From assembly GCA_963756545.1 (NCBI GenBank), contig CAVWNY010000001.1, positions 434,001 to 498,000 of the forward strand: a stretch of DNA of 64,000 nt, read 5' to 3'. The notes beneath the pieces are model-generated. The model searched no databases, had not been told where the DNA came from, and saw only the letters and a list, made by a program, of their open reading frames with translations. The position numbers and the translations under genes were made by a program. How positions within the stretch are numbered: the stretch's first letter is position 1; each line of letters starts with the position of its first letter. Shown in pieces: positions 49,304 through 56,805 of the stretch. This DNA comes from DATFDN01 sp963756545 (GTDB taxonomy: Bacteria; Pseudomonadota; Alphaproteobacteria; Acetobacterales; Acetobacteraceae).

Positions 49304-50795
49304 TGACTTTTCGCCACCCGGCGCCCGCGAGGTCGCCCACCACGCCGACCAGCCGCCCGAAGCGCATCGTCTGCCGCGCACGTGCCTCGTACCCGGGCCA
49401 GGGCAGGCTCGGCGATGCTGGGTCGCCGGTGCGGGCAAAGCGGGTCCAGGCGGCCATCATCGTGGTGGAGAGTCCGGCATATTCGCCCTCGTCCATCCCC
49501 GCGAGCATCGGCGCATCCCAAGCGTCGCGCGTGCCGAACACGAAGGGCAACTCGATGCAGTGACAGGCTTGCCAGGGAGAACCCGGCGGCGACCAGTCGA
49601 ACTCGTAGACGAATGGCAGCCGGCCAGCCCCGGCAAGCCGCTCGGCCAAAGTCAGTAGCGGGAACAGGAAGCCGTGGTCGGTCGCGAGATCGGCAAGCAG
49701 GTCGCGCAAGGTGCCGCCCGGGCGGCGACGGCGATAGGTCTCGATCGCCGCCTCGGCGCCGGCGAGGGCGGCGAATCGCTCGCCGACGGCGGTGGGATCG
49801 GGCATCACCATCGCCGGGTCGGCAACGAAGAAGGCGTGCATCTCCTCGCGCGTGGTGCCGAGCATGAAATCGACGCCGCGGAGGGAGGCGGCGCGCGCGA
49901 TTCGCTCGGAGAACGCGGCGACCCCGTCGAAATCGTCGAACACGGGCGGAAAGGCGGGCTCGGTCTCGGCGAAGCGGGCGTTCTCGCGGGCGATCTGCAT
50001 CTGCAAGTTGACCATGCGCGCTGCCGGCGCGTCGCGCAGCCGCTCCGCGGCGTCCGCCGCATCGGGGTCGATCTCCAGGAGCGTCATCAGCCGGCGGGCG
50101 CGCGCGGTCGCCTCCGTCGCCGCGAGGCCGCGCCGCGGGCTGCCGCTCTGCACGATCGCGCGGCGGAACAGGCCCTGTGTGCCCTCCATGGTAATGAGCC
50201 GCAGGACGGCGCCGCCGCCCGCCGACTGGCCCATCACAGTGACGGTTTCAGGGTCGCCGCCGAACGCCGCGATGTGCTCCTGCACGAAGCGGAGGGCCGC
50301 CACCATGTCGTGCAGCCCCATCATTCCGTCCGCGAGCCCCGGAAAGTGCAGGAAGCCGAGCGGACCGAGCCGGTAATTGACGCCGACCACCACGACGTCG
50401 CCCGATCTCGCGAGCGCCGCACCGTCATACCAGTCGAGCGAGCCGGCGCCGCTAAGCCAAGCGCCGCCATGCAGCCAGACGAGCACCGGCCGCCGGCCCG
50501 CATCCGCCGCCGGTGTCGAAATCGTAAGCGTGAGGCAGTCCTCGTCCTGCTCGCGGGTGAACTCGCCCATCGCAACGCGGAGGCGCGACGGCGGCTGTGG
50601 CGCGACCGGGCCATGCCGCGTCGCATCGCGGAGCCCGGTCCAGCCGGCGGGCGGCGATGGCGGCGCGAAGCGACGGGCGCCCACCGGAGGCAGCGCGTAG
50701 GGCACGGCGCGGAACGTCACGACGCCGTCGCCTGCCTGCCCGCGCAGTTCGCCGAGCGCCGTCCGTGCATGCAGACGGTTCATCGTCTCAGGCAT
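49296..50795 (-). CDS. Type B carboxylesterase
   Basis: The 499-residue alpha/beta hydrolase has the type B signatures: EDCLTLTISTP near residue 85, the oxyanion HGGAW (109-113), nucleophile Ser191 in VTVMGQSAGGGAV, and an acidic residue and a histidine later (ACHCIELPFVFG contains a catalytic-type His). There is no signal peptide, so it is cytoplasmic. Its start overlaps the AAHS-type transporter gene by eight bases. An uptake-then-hydrolysis unit for an aromatic or other ester is likely. Confidence 0.88.
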   Translation of the reverse strand: MPETMNRLHARTALGELRGQAGDGVVTFRAVPYALPPVGARRFAPPSPPAGWTGLRDATRHGPVAPQPPSRLRVAMGEFTREQDEDCLTLTISTPAADAGRRPVLVWLHGGAWLSGAGSLDWYDGAALARSGDVVVVGVNYRLGPLGFLHFPGLADGMMGLHDMVAALRFVQEHIAAFGGDPETVTVMGQSAGGGAVLRLITMEGTQGLFRRAIVQSGSPRRGLAATEATARARRLMTLLEIDPDAADAAERLRDAPAARMVNLQMQIARENARFAETEPAFPPVFDDFDGVAAFSERIARAASLRGVDFMLGTTREEMHAFFVADPAMVMPDPTAVGERFAALAGAEAAIETYRRRRPGGTLRDLLADLATDHGFLFPLLTLAERLAGAGRLPFVYEFDWSPPGSPWQACHCIELPFVFGTRDAWDAPMLAGMDEGEYAGLSTTMMAAWTRFARTGDPASPSLPWPGYEARARQTMRFGRLVGVVGDLAGAGWRKVSR

Positions 50796-52134
50796 GGTCG
50801 TTCTCCCTGGCGGGCCGTCGCTGGATCAGCACGTAGATCGCGCCCGCGGCGACCGCAGCCGCGAGCGACGGCACGACCGCGGCTGCGATGATGCTGCGCG
50901 CCGGCCAGTGCAGGTACAGGAACAGCCCAGCGATCGCCGGCCCAAGGATCGAGCCGAGCCGGCCCATCGCCGATGACCACCCGATGCCGGTGGTGCGCGC
51001 CGTTGCCGGGTAGATCATGGCGCCGATCGTCGCCTGGCCGACGCCCCCGGCGCCGAGCCCGGCACCGATCAGGAACAGCAGCCAAGGCACGGTGCGGTTC
51101 GGCAAGTGCCCATAGGAGAGCACCAGAACGAAGCACGCGCCAATTGTGAACGCCGTCGCGAGATAACGCGCGGTGCCGACGCGGCTCACCATCAGCACCA
51201 TCAGGACCACACCGGCGATGCCGCCGCTGCCGATATAGGTGTTGCCGAGCGCGGCGGTCGCGCGGTCGAAGCCGAAGCTCGTCAGCAGGAGCGGCAGCCA
51301 GTAGGTGAAGGAGTAGCTCTGCATGAAAGCGAGGAACGCCATCGCCCAGAGCAGCAGGGTCGGCAAGGCAAGGCCCTGTGCGAACAGTGCGGCCGGGGAT
51401 GCCATGCGCGGACGGATGGCAGGTGTGATGAGGGGATCCGCGAGGCGGAGCACGCGGCGAAGGCGTCGCGTGCTCGCGGCGTCGGGGCGATGGCCGAACG
51501 CGTGTGAAAGCGTGTCCGGCAGCCAGGCAGCGAGTGCGGCGGCGAGCAGGAGCGGCATCGCGGCCCCAAGCACGAACGGCGCCTGCCAGCCCCAGCGTCG
51601 CAGCAGCGGCACCGCGACTATGCCACCGAGCGTGCTGCCGAAGATGATCGCGACGGTGACGATCGCGGCGGTGAGTTCCCGCCGCCTCACCTCCGCATAC
51701 TCCGAGGCGAGCGCGATCGCAGTCGGGATGGCACCGCCAAGACCCAGTGCGGTGACGAAGCGCAGCGCGGTCAATCCCGCGATGCTGGTGGCAAGCACGG
51801 TCGCGAGCGCCATCACTCCGAAGAAGCCGACGCTCGCGATGACTACGCGCCGATGGCCGAAGCGCGCGGCGAGCATGCCGCAGAACAGATATCCGGTCAC
51901 CGCGCCCACGCTGGTCGCGACGAAGGCGGGCGTGAACGCCGCCGAGGACAGATGCCAGTCGTGCGCAATGCTGGGTGCCGTGAAAGAGATGACCGACGTA
52001 TCGTAGCCGTCGAGCAGGATCGTCAGGAAACAGAGCGCGGCAACGACGAACCGCAGCCGGCGCATCGCCGCAAGCTCCGTCGCTTCGAGGCCCGGAATGG
52101 CCGATTGTCCGCGTTCTATGTCGTTCTGTCTCAT
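50788..52134 (-). CDS. MFS transporter, aromatic acid:H+ symporter (AAHS) type
   Basis: The 448-residue protein has twelve hydrophobic helices. The first is followed by LDGYDTSVISFTAPSIAHDW, the mark of AAHS-family permeases, where the DGYD aspartate is needed for aromatic acid transport. The MFS loop GMLAARFGHRRVVIAS between helices two and three and the SRVGTARYLA equivalent in the second half are clear. It overlaps the carboxylesterase gene by eight bases, which points to joint uptake and hydrolysis. Confidence 0.87.
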   Translation of the reverse strand: MRQNDIERGQSAIPGLEATELAAMRRLRFVVAALCFLTILLDGYDTSVISFTAPSIAHDWHLSSAAFTPAFVATSVGAVTGYLFCGMLAARFGHRRVVIASVGFFGVMALATVLATSIAGLTALRFVTALGLGGAIPTAIALASEYAEVRRRELTAAIVTVAIIFGSTLGGIVAVPLLRRWGWQAPFVLGAAMPLLLAAALAAWLPDTLSHAFGHRPDAASTRRLRRVLRLADPLITPAIRPRMASPAALFAQGLALPTLLLWAMAFLAFMQSYSFTYWLPLLLTSFGFDRATAALGNTYIGSGGIAGVVLMVLMVSRVGTARYLATAFTIGACFVLVLSYGHLPNRTVPWLLFLIGAGLGAGGVGQATIGAMIYPATARTTGIGWSSAMGRLGSILGPAIAGLFLYLHWPARSIIAAAVVPSLAAAVAAGAIYVLIQRRPARENDHA

Positions 52135-52146
52135 TCCGGCAGTGCC

Positions 52147-52650
52147 TCAGCCGGAGCTGACCTCGATCTCGGTCAGCCCGGCCGCCAGCAGGGCCAGCAA
52201 CTCCGCCATTGGCAGCGCGATGCAGCCCTCCGTCGGCGCGAGATCGGAGCGTGCGATGTGAAGAAAGATTGCCGAGCCCTCGCCGCGCCGCACCGGCCGG
52301 TCGTTCCAGCCGAGCACGCCGATGACATCGTACAGCGCGTCCTCGCGCCACAGCGCCTCGTGCCGCCCCGGATGGGGCAGGCGCACCAGCCGGTTGTACA
52401 GCGGATTCTCCGGGTCGTCGCACCAGCCGTCATTCGGCGCGATCGGCTCGATCGGCACGGCGCAGGCGGGCGGGCGTACCCGGTCGGCGCGATACAGCAC
52501 GCGACGCAACGGCAAAACCCCCGCCGGGGTGGCGCCGTCGCCCTCCTGCTTGCGCGCTCGCACGCCGCCCCGGCCGAGCGCGGCGCGCACGACACGCCCG
52601 CGCGCCATCAGGCGTCCGTCGGGATGCACCAGCGCGCGCATCCGGCTCAA
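52147..52650 (-). CDS. L,D-transpeptidase (YkuD-fold) family protein
   Basis: The 167-residue protein has the YkuD catalytic block FLHIARSDLAPTEGCIAL with His131 and the nucleophile Cys143. Upstream, KQEGDGATPAGVLPLRRVLY fits the conserved GD.TTP.G of the family. No signal peptide can be seen at the start, so export would need another route, or the protein acts in the cytoplasm; many short YkuD proteins of alphaproteobacteria share this form. Its start overlaps the ribA stop by four bases. Confidence 0.85.
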   Translation of the reverse strand: MSRMRALVHPDGRLMARGRVVRAALGRGGVRARKQEGDGATPAGVLPLRRVLYRADRVRPPACAVPIEPIAPNDGWCDDPENPLYNRLVRLPHPGRHEALWREDALYDVIGVLGWNDRPVRRGEGSAIFLHIARSDLAPTEGCIALPMAELLALLAAGLTEIEVSSG

Positions 52651-53822
52651 CCCAGCAGATGGCCGAAGCGGCGCGCCTTGGTCGCCAGGTAGCGATCGTT
52701 GACGCCATTCGGCGCGAAGGCGTGCGGCACGCGCCCGGCCACGTCGATGCCGCAGGCGGCGAGTGCTGCGAGCTTGTCGGGGTTGTTGGTCAGCAGGCGC
52801 ACCCGCCGCAGGCCGAGCGCCTCCAGCATCGTCGCGGCAACCAGGAAGTTGCGCTCATCGGCACCCCAGCCGAGCGCCCGGTTGGCGTCCAGCGTGTCGA
52901 GCCCACGATCCTGGAGCGCGTAGGCGCGCAGCTTGTTCACCAGGCCGATCCCGCGCCCCTCCTGGGCCAGATAGAGCAGCACACCGGCGTGCTCGGCCGC
53001 CATGCGGCGGATCGCGCCGCGAAGCTGCAGGCCGCAATCGCAGCGCAGGCTGCCGAGCAGATCCCCCGTGAAGCACTCCGAGTGCAGCCGCACGAGCGGC
53101 GACTCCACCGACGACGGGTCGCCCACCACGATGGCGAGATGCTCGACGCCGCCGTCATCGGTGCGGAACGCGACGATCCGCGTTTCCGCCGCCTCGTCGA
53201 GCGGCACGCGCGCGTCGGTCACGCGTGTCAGGCCGGCGACGCCGGCCTCGGGATAGGCGGCGGCGTCGGCCGCCGGGATGCTCAGCAGGCCGAGCCGACG
53301 CGCGGCTTCGGGCGCCCCCGGTAGGGCGGGCGCGGCTAGTGCGGCTGGCAGCAGGCGCGACAACTTGACCAGCGTCAGCGCCGCGTCGGCGGCCTGTGGG
53401 GCCGGGACCGGCACGGGCGTCTCGGCCCGGGTCTGATCGAGCGTAGGGTCGGCCAGCGCATGCAGTGCGGTGGCGCTGAGCAGCGCCGGCACGAGACGGA
53501 GCGCGACCGCGGAACCGGCCGGCTGCACCGGCCGATGCAGCACGGCGGCGGCGCGGGTGGCGGCCAGCAGCATGACCGGGGCTGCGTCCGTCAATGCCGC
53601 GAACTCCGCCAACCCGCGATCCCCCGACGTTTCGGCGGCGAGCAGCGCGAGCGGTTCGGAGCCGGTCAGCAGCACCGGAACCCCGCGCCGCAGGTCCGCG
53701 GCGGCGCGATGAACGGCCCGCAGCCGCGCGATCGAGGGCTGGTCGCGGGATGGCTCGGCGCCGCTCGCGGCCATCCGGGAGGCCGGGCTGCTCGCAGGGG
53801 AGTGGGTCATCGGCGCTTTCAC
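52647..53822 (-). CDS. ribA: GTP cyclohydrolase II with a degenerate N-terminal domain
   Basis: The C-terminal half carries the RibA zinc site Cys250, Cys261, Cys263 in HSECFTGDLLGSLRCDCG, the catalytic segment LYLAQEGRGIGLVNKLRAY, and the LLTNNPDKLAAL motif. It opens GTP to start riboflavin synthesis. The first 190 residues (LRAVHRAAADLRRGVPVLLT) sit where RibBA proteins have a DHBP synthase domain. They lack its acidic DDEDRENEGD-type site, so only the RibA activity is expected. Start at 53822, or ATG 53810. A small L,D-transpeptidase gene follows with a 4-base overlap. Confidence 0.9.
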   Translation of the reverse strand: MKAPMTHSPASSPASRMAASGAEPSRDQPSIARLRAVHRAAADLRRGVPVLLTGSEPLALLAAETSGDRGLAEFAALTDAAPVMLLAATRAAAVLHRPVQPAGSAVALRLVPALLSATALHALADPTLDQTRAETPVPVPAPQAADAALTLVKLSRLLPAALAAPALPGAPEAARRLGLLSIPAADAAAYPEAGVAGLTRVTDARVPLDEAAETRIVAFRTDDGGVEHLAIVVGDPSSVESPLVRLHSECFTGDLLGSLRCDCGLQLRGAIRRMAAEHAGVLLYLAQEGRGIGLVNKLRAYALQDRGLDTLDANRALGWGADERNFLVAATMLEALGLRRVRLLTNNPDKLAALAACGIDVAGRVPHAFAPNGVNDRYLATKARRFGHLLG

Positions 53823-54116
53823 GTGCAGAGAAGATTAGCCTGGCGTATTTTGGTCAAGATTGGCACCGATACCCGCCGCTGGCCACCCGCGCGGCCCTGA
53901 CATGGCGATCGCGGAGCAACCCGCCTATTTGTCCCTGACGCGGCTCGCGCCTATGTGAGTGAGGATGCGCCCGTGAGCACACGTTTGTGCGATGCCTGAA
54001 GGCGTGAACACATCGTAAGCTACTTCACTGCGTTCAACCCGATTGTGTTCAAGGCGCGGGTCGGGCCTGACACGGGCGGAGGGGTTTCCGTCCCAATTGG
54101 CGAAGGAACCACAAGA

Positions 54117-54836
54117 ATGTCGAGTGAACGACCCATCCTCATCGTCGATGACGACCACGATCTGCGCCTCACGCTCGCCGAGCAGTTCGGGGTGGATCGG
54201 GAATTCGTCCCCGTCGAGGCGGCGAACCTGGCCGAGGCCGAGGACAAGCTGAACGGACGGGACTCCCGCTTCGACGCGGTGATCCTGGACGTTCGCCTGC
54301 CCGACGGCGATGGGCGGGACTTCTGCATGAAGCTGCGCCGGCAGGGCCACAAGATGCCGGTCATCATGCTGACGGGCTCGGATGCCGAGTCCGACGTGAT
54401 CCGCGGCCTCGATTCCGGCGCGAACGACTACATGGCCAAGCCGTTCCGCCTGGGCGAGTTGCTGGCACGCGTCCGCGCCCAGCTCCGCATCTTCGAGAAC
54501 AGCGAGGATGCGGTCTTCACCATCGGGCCGTACACCTTCCGCCCGTCCGCGAAGCTGCTGCAAGACCCGACCAAGAACCGCCGCATCCGCCTGACCGAGA
54601 AAGAGGCGGCGATCCTCAAGTTTCTTTACCGAGCCGGCGACCGCGCGGTGGCCCGGCAGGTGCTGCTGAACGAGGTCTGGGGCTACAACGCGGCGGTCAC
54701 GACGCACACGCTGGAGACCCACATATACCGCCTGCGCCAGAAGATCGAGCCCGACCCGGCCAACGCGCGCCTGCTCGTGACGGAGGGCGGCGGGTACCGC
54801 CTCGACCCGGAGGGCGTGAAGGTCGCTATGGCGTGA
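54117..54836 (+). CDS. OmpR-family response regulator
   Basis: The 239-residue protein has a receiver domain (acidic pocket Asp11-13, phosphorylated Asp58 in VILDVRLPDGDG, Lys108 in YMAKPFR). It ends in a winged-helix effector domain (TEKEAAILKFLYRAGDRAVA, NAAVTTHTLETHIYRLRQKI). It would bind DNA when phosphorylated. No histidine kinase is adjacent, so it is an orphan in this window. The ATG at 54117 follows GAAGGAACCACAAG; the longer frame to 54045 lacks such a site. The 294 bases upstream, shared with ribA, contain no clear promoter. Confidence 0.93.
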   Translation: MSSERPILIVDDDHDLRLTLAEQFGVDREFVPVEAANLAEAEDKLNGRDSRFDAVILDVRLPDGDGRDFCMKLRRQGHKMPVIMLTGSDAESDVIRGLDSGANDYMAKPFRLGELLARVRAQLRIFENSEDAVFTIGPYTFRPSAKLLQDPTKNRRIRLTEKEAAILKFLYRAGDRAVARQVLLNEVWGYNAAVTTHTLETHIYRLRQKIEPDPANARLLVTEGGGYRLDPEGVKVAMA

Positions 54837-54906
54837 GCGCCGCCCCCGCCCCCGCCCCCTCCCGTTCCGGGAGCGATTGAGGGAGGAGGCGAGCGCGCCG
54901 GCGGTT

Positions 54907-55875
54907 TCAGACGGTCTTCAGGAACTCGGCAAGCTTGGTCGCAGCGGTGGCCTTGTCGGTCTGATCGAGCGCCGCCAGCTCCGCCCCTAGACGATCCATC
55001 GCCGATTCGTAGATTTGGCGCTCGCTGAAGCTCTGGTCGGGCTGGCCGGCGTTGCGGTGCAAATCGCGCACCACCTCCGCGATGGCCAGCGGGTCGCCCG
55101 AGTTGATCTTCGCCTCGTATTCCTGCGCCCGGCGCGACCACATCGTGCGCTTGATACGTGCGCGGCCCCGCAGGACATCGAGCGCCTTGTCGAACAGGTC
55201 GCGCGAGGCGAGCTTGCGCAGACCCGCGGTGCGCGCCTTGGCGACCGGCACGCGCAAGGTCATGCGGTTTTCCTCGAAGGTGATGTGGATCAGCTCCAGC
55301 TTGTGCCCGGCGATCTCCTCCATCGCGATCCGCTCCACCCGGCCCACGCCGTGCGTGGGATAGACGACGTGGTCGCCTTCGATAAACGTTTCGGCCGCCG
55401 CCATCGGGCGCGGCAGGGCGCGGCGGTCCGGTCCCATCTGATAGTGCGACGCGTGCGACGCGGGCGGCGCCGGTACGGCGGCACCCGATCCGGACGCCTC
55501 GGCCTCGCGCCGCGCGGCAACGGGCGCGACCGCCCCCGGCGGCGGAGGGGCCGGCGGTTCGCGAGTGGCCGCTACATCCATCGGGCCGGGCGCGACCGGG
55601 CTGGGCGCGACCGGGCTGGGCGCGACCGACGGCTCGGGGGCCGTGGCGGCCGGCTTCATCTTCGCGGCGGCCGGCGCGGGCGTGGCCGCCACGATCTCGT
55701 CCGGCTCGGTGCGGCGAGCCGGCGCCACGGCGGCGGCCTTGGCCCGAACGGGCGTCGTCTTCGCGGTCGCGGGGGCGGCCTGCTTGGCCGCGACCGGCTT
55801 TCCGGCGGCCTTTGCGGTCACCGACCCAGGCGCGTCCCGGCGCGGGGTTGCCGCGGTCCCGGCGGATGCCTTCAT
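54907..55875 (-). CDS. carD: CarD-family RNA-polymerase-binding regulator
   Basis: The protein has 322 residues. The C-terminal part (about 166-320) is the CarD_CdnL domain: IEGDHVVYPTHGVGRVERIA, then ELIHITFEENRMTLRVPVAK, and LASRDLFDKALDVLRGR. Such proteins bind the RNA polymerase beta subunit and stabilise the open promoter complex at ribosomal and stress promoters. The first 160 residues are a long Ala/Pro/Lys tail with a repeated SPVAP unit, which the usual 170-residue homologues lack. The gene lies next to ferredoxin fdxA, the normal order in alphaproteobacteria. Confidence 0.92.
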   Translation of the reverse strand: MKASAGTAATPRRDAPGSVTAKAAGKPVAAKQAAPATAKTTPVRAKAAAVAPARRTEPDEIVAATPAPAAAKMKPAATAPEPSVAPSPVAPSPVAPGPMDVAATREPPAPPPPGAVAPVAARREAEASGSGAAVPAPPASHASHYQMGPDRRALPRPMAAAETFIEGDHVVYPTHGVGRVERIAMEEIAGHKLELIHITFEENRMTLRVPVAKARTAGLRKLASRDLFDKALDVLRGRARIKRTMWSRRAQEYEAKINSGDPLAIAEVVRDLHRNAGQPDQSFSERQIYESAMDRLGAELAALDQTDKATAATKLAEFLKTV

Positions 55876-55965
55876 GTTGAGCCCTCTCGTCCCTGCGAAG
55901 CCTTCAGCGCGGGCCGGCGCTCAAACGCCCCCCGCCCGAAGGATCAGCTCTGTGGAAAACGCGGC

Positions 55966-56004
55966 TGCGAACCGCCCCGCCCCAACTGGCGGCGGGGGTT
56001 CGCA
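55966..56004 (-). promoter_or_regulatory. Strong hairpin in the carD leader
   Basis: TGCGAACC pairs with GGTTCGCA, and CCCCGCC pairs with GGCGGGG inside it, giving a long stem. On the minus strand it lies about five bases after the predicted carD transcription start and before a GTTTTCC stretch. It could end read-through from fdxA or work as an attenuator in the carD 5' leader. Confidence 0.55.
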
Positions 56005-56016
56005 CCTTTGGACACA

Positions 56017-56045
56017 CATATAGCACGGTGGCACGCCAAAGTCAT
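56017..56045 (-). promoter_or_regulatory. Candidate sigma-70 promoter for carD
   Basis: On the minus strand ATGACT (-35, two bases off TTGACA) is followed after 17 bases by TATATG (-10, two bases off TATAAT). It sits between the end of fdxA and carD. Transcription from it would begin just ahead of the leader hairpin. It is plausible but not strong. Confidence 0.4.
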
Positions 56046-56096
56046 CGGGAGCCGATCGCCGGCGCGAAACCGAATTGGCGGGCAAGCCGCCGACCT

Positions 56097-56429
56097 TCAG
56101 GGCGTCCCCGGTTCCGGGTCGAACAGCTTGGCCTTGTCCGGCTTGTCCTTCCAGTCGTCGGCGTCGGCCGGGGCTTCCCCCTTGCGGGTGATGTTGGGCC
56201 AGGACTGGGCGTAGGTGCGGTTCTGCTCGATCCAAGCGGCGGCCCGGTCGTCGCTGTCGGGAATGATCGCCTCAACCGGGCACTCGGGCTCGCAGACGCC
56301 GCAGTCGATGCATTCGTCCGGATGGATCACGAGCATGTTCGCGCCGACGTAGAAGCAATCCACAGGACATACTTCCACACAGTCCATGTATTTGCAGCGG
56401 ATGCAGTTTTCGTTGACCACGTAGGTCAT
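56097..56429 (-). CDS. fdxA: 7Fe ferredoxin FdxA
   Basis: The 110-residue protein begins MTYVVNENCIRCKYMDCVEV. It has the alphaproteobacterial [3Fe-4S][4Fe-4S] arrangement: Cys9, Cys12, Cys17 and Cys21 in the first group, CPVDCFYVGANML between, and Cys40, Cys43, Cys46 and Cys50 in the second. It is a low-potential electron carrier. GGGGGAGTCGC before the ATG at 56429 fixes the start. Order with carD, the S4 protein and the helicase is conserved in this class. Confidence 0.95.
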   Translation of the reverse strand: MTYVVNENCIRCKYMDCVEVCPVDCFYVGANMLVIHPDECIDCGVCEPECPVEAIIPDSDDRAAAWIEQNRTYAQSWPNITRKGEAPADADDWKDKPDKAKLFDPEPGTP

Positions 56430-56478
56430 GCGACTCCCCCGGGAGGCCAAGTCCAGGCGCGGTCGATATGGCGGGGTT

Positions 56479-56805
56479 TCAAGGGGCGCGCAAGGCCGCG
56501 GGCGCCTCCGCGACCTCCTCGTAGAGCTGCCATGCCTCGGCTGGCGGGCCGCGCCGGCGGGCCAGCGCGCGGACGCGAACGACGCGCACGCCCCCGCGCA
56601 GCCCGAGCGTCAGCACGTCGCCCACCCGTAGCCGCGCGTGCGCCTTGTCGGTCGGGTTTCGGTTGATCCGCACCACGCCTTGCGCCACCAGCCGCGCGCA
56701 GTCGGCGCGAGCGCGGGCGAAGCGGGCGCACCAGAGCCACAGGTCCAGGCGCTGCCAGTCCCGCCCGTCCTCCTGCTCGTCCGCTTGGCCGTCCGCCTGA
56801 GCCAT
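56479..56805 (-). CDS. S4-domain RNA-binding protein (HslR-like)
   Basis: The 108-residue protein has the S4 fold: RLDLWLWCARFARARADCAR (about 19-38), then LVAQGVVRINRNPTDKAHA and RLRVGDVLTLGL. Members recover stalled 50S subunits with a peptidyl-tRNA. It overlaps the helicase stop by one base at 56805 and is transcribed with it. The basic C-terminus helps RNA binding. Confidence 0.9.
   Translation of the reverse strand: MAQADGQADEQEDGRDWQRLDLWLWCARFARARADCARLVAQGVVRINRNPTDKAHARLRVGDVLTLGLRGGVRVVRVRALARRRGPPAEAWQLYEEVAEAPAALRAP

Noticed and set aside
54855..54895. Possible intrinsic terminator after the response regulator (CTCCCG-TTC-CGGGAG)
   Set aside because: The stem is short and no T-run follows; too weak to call.
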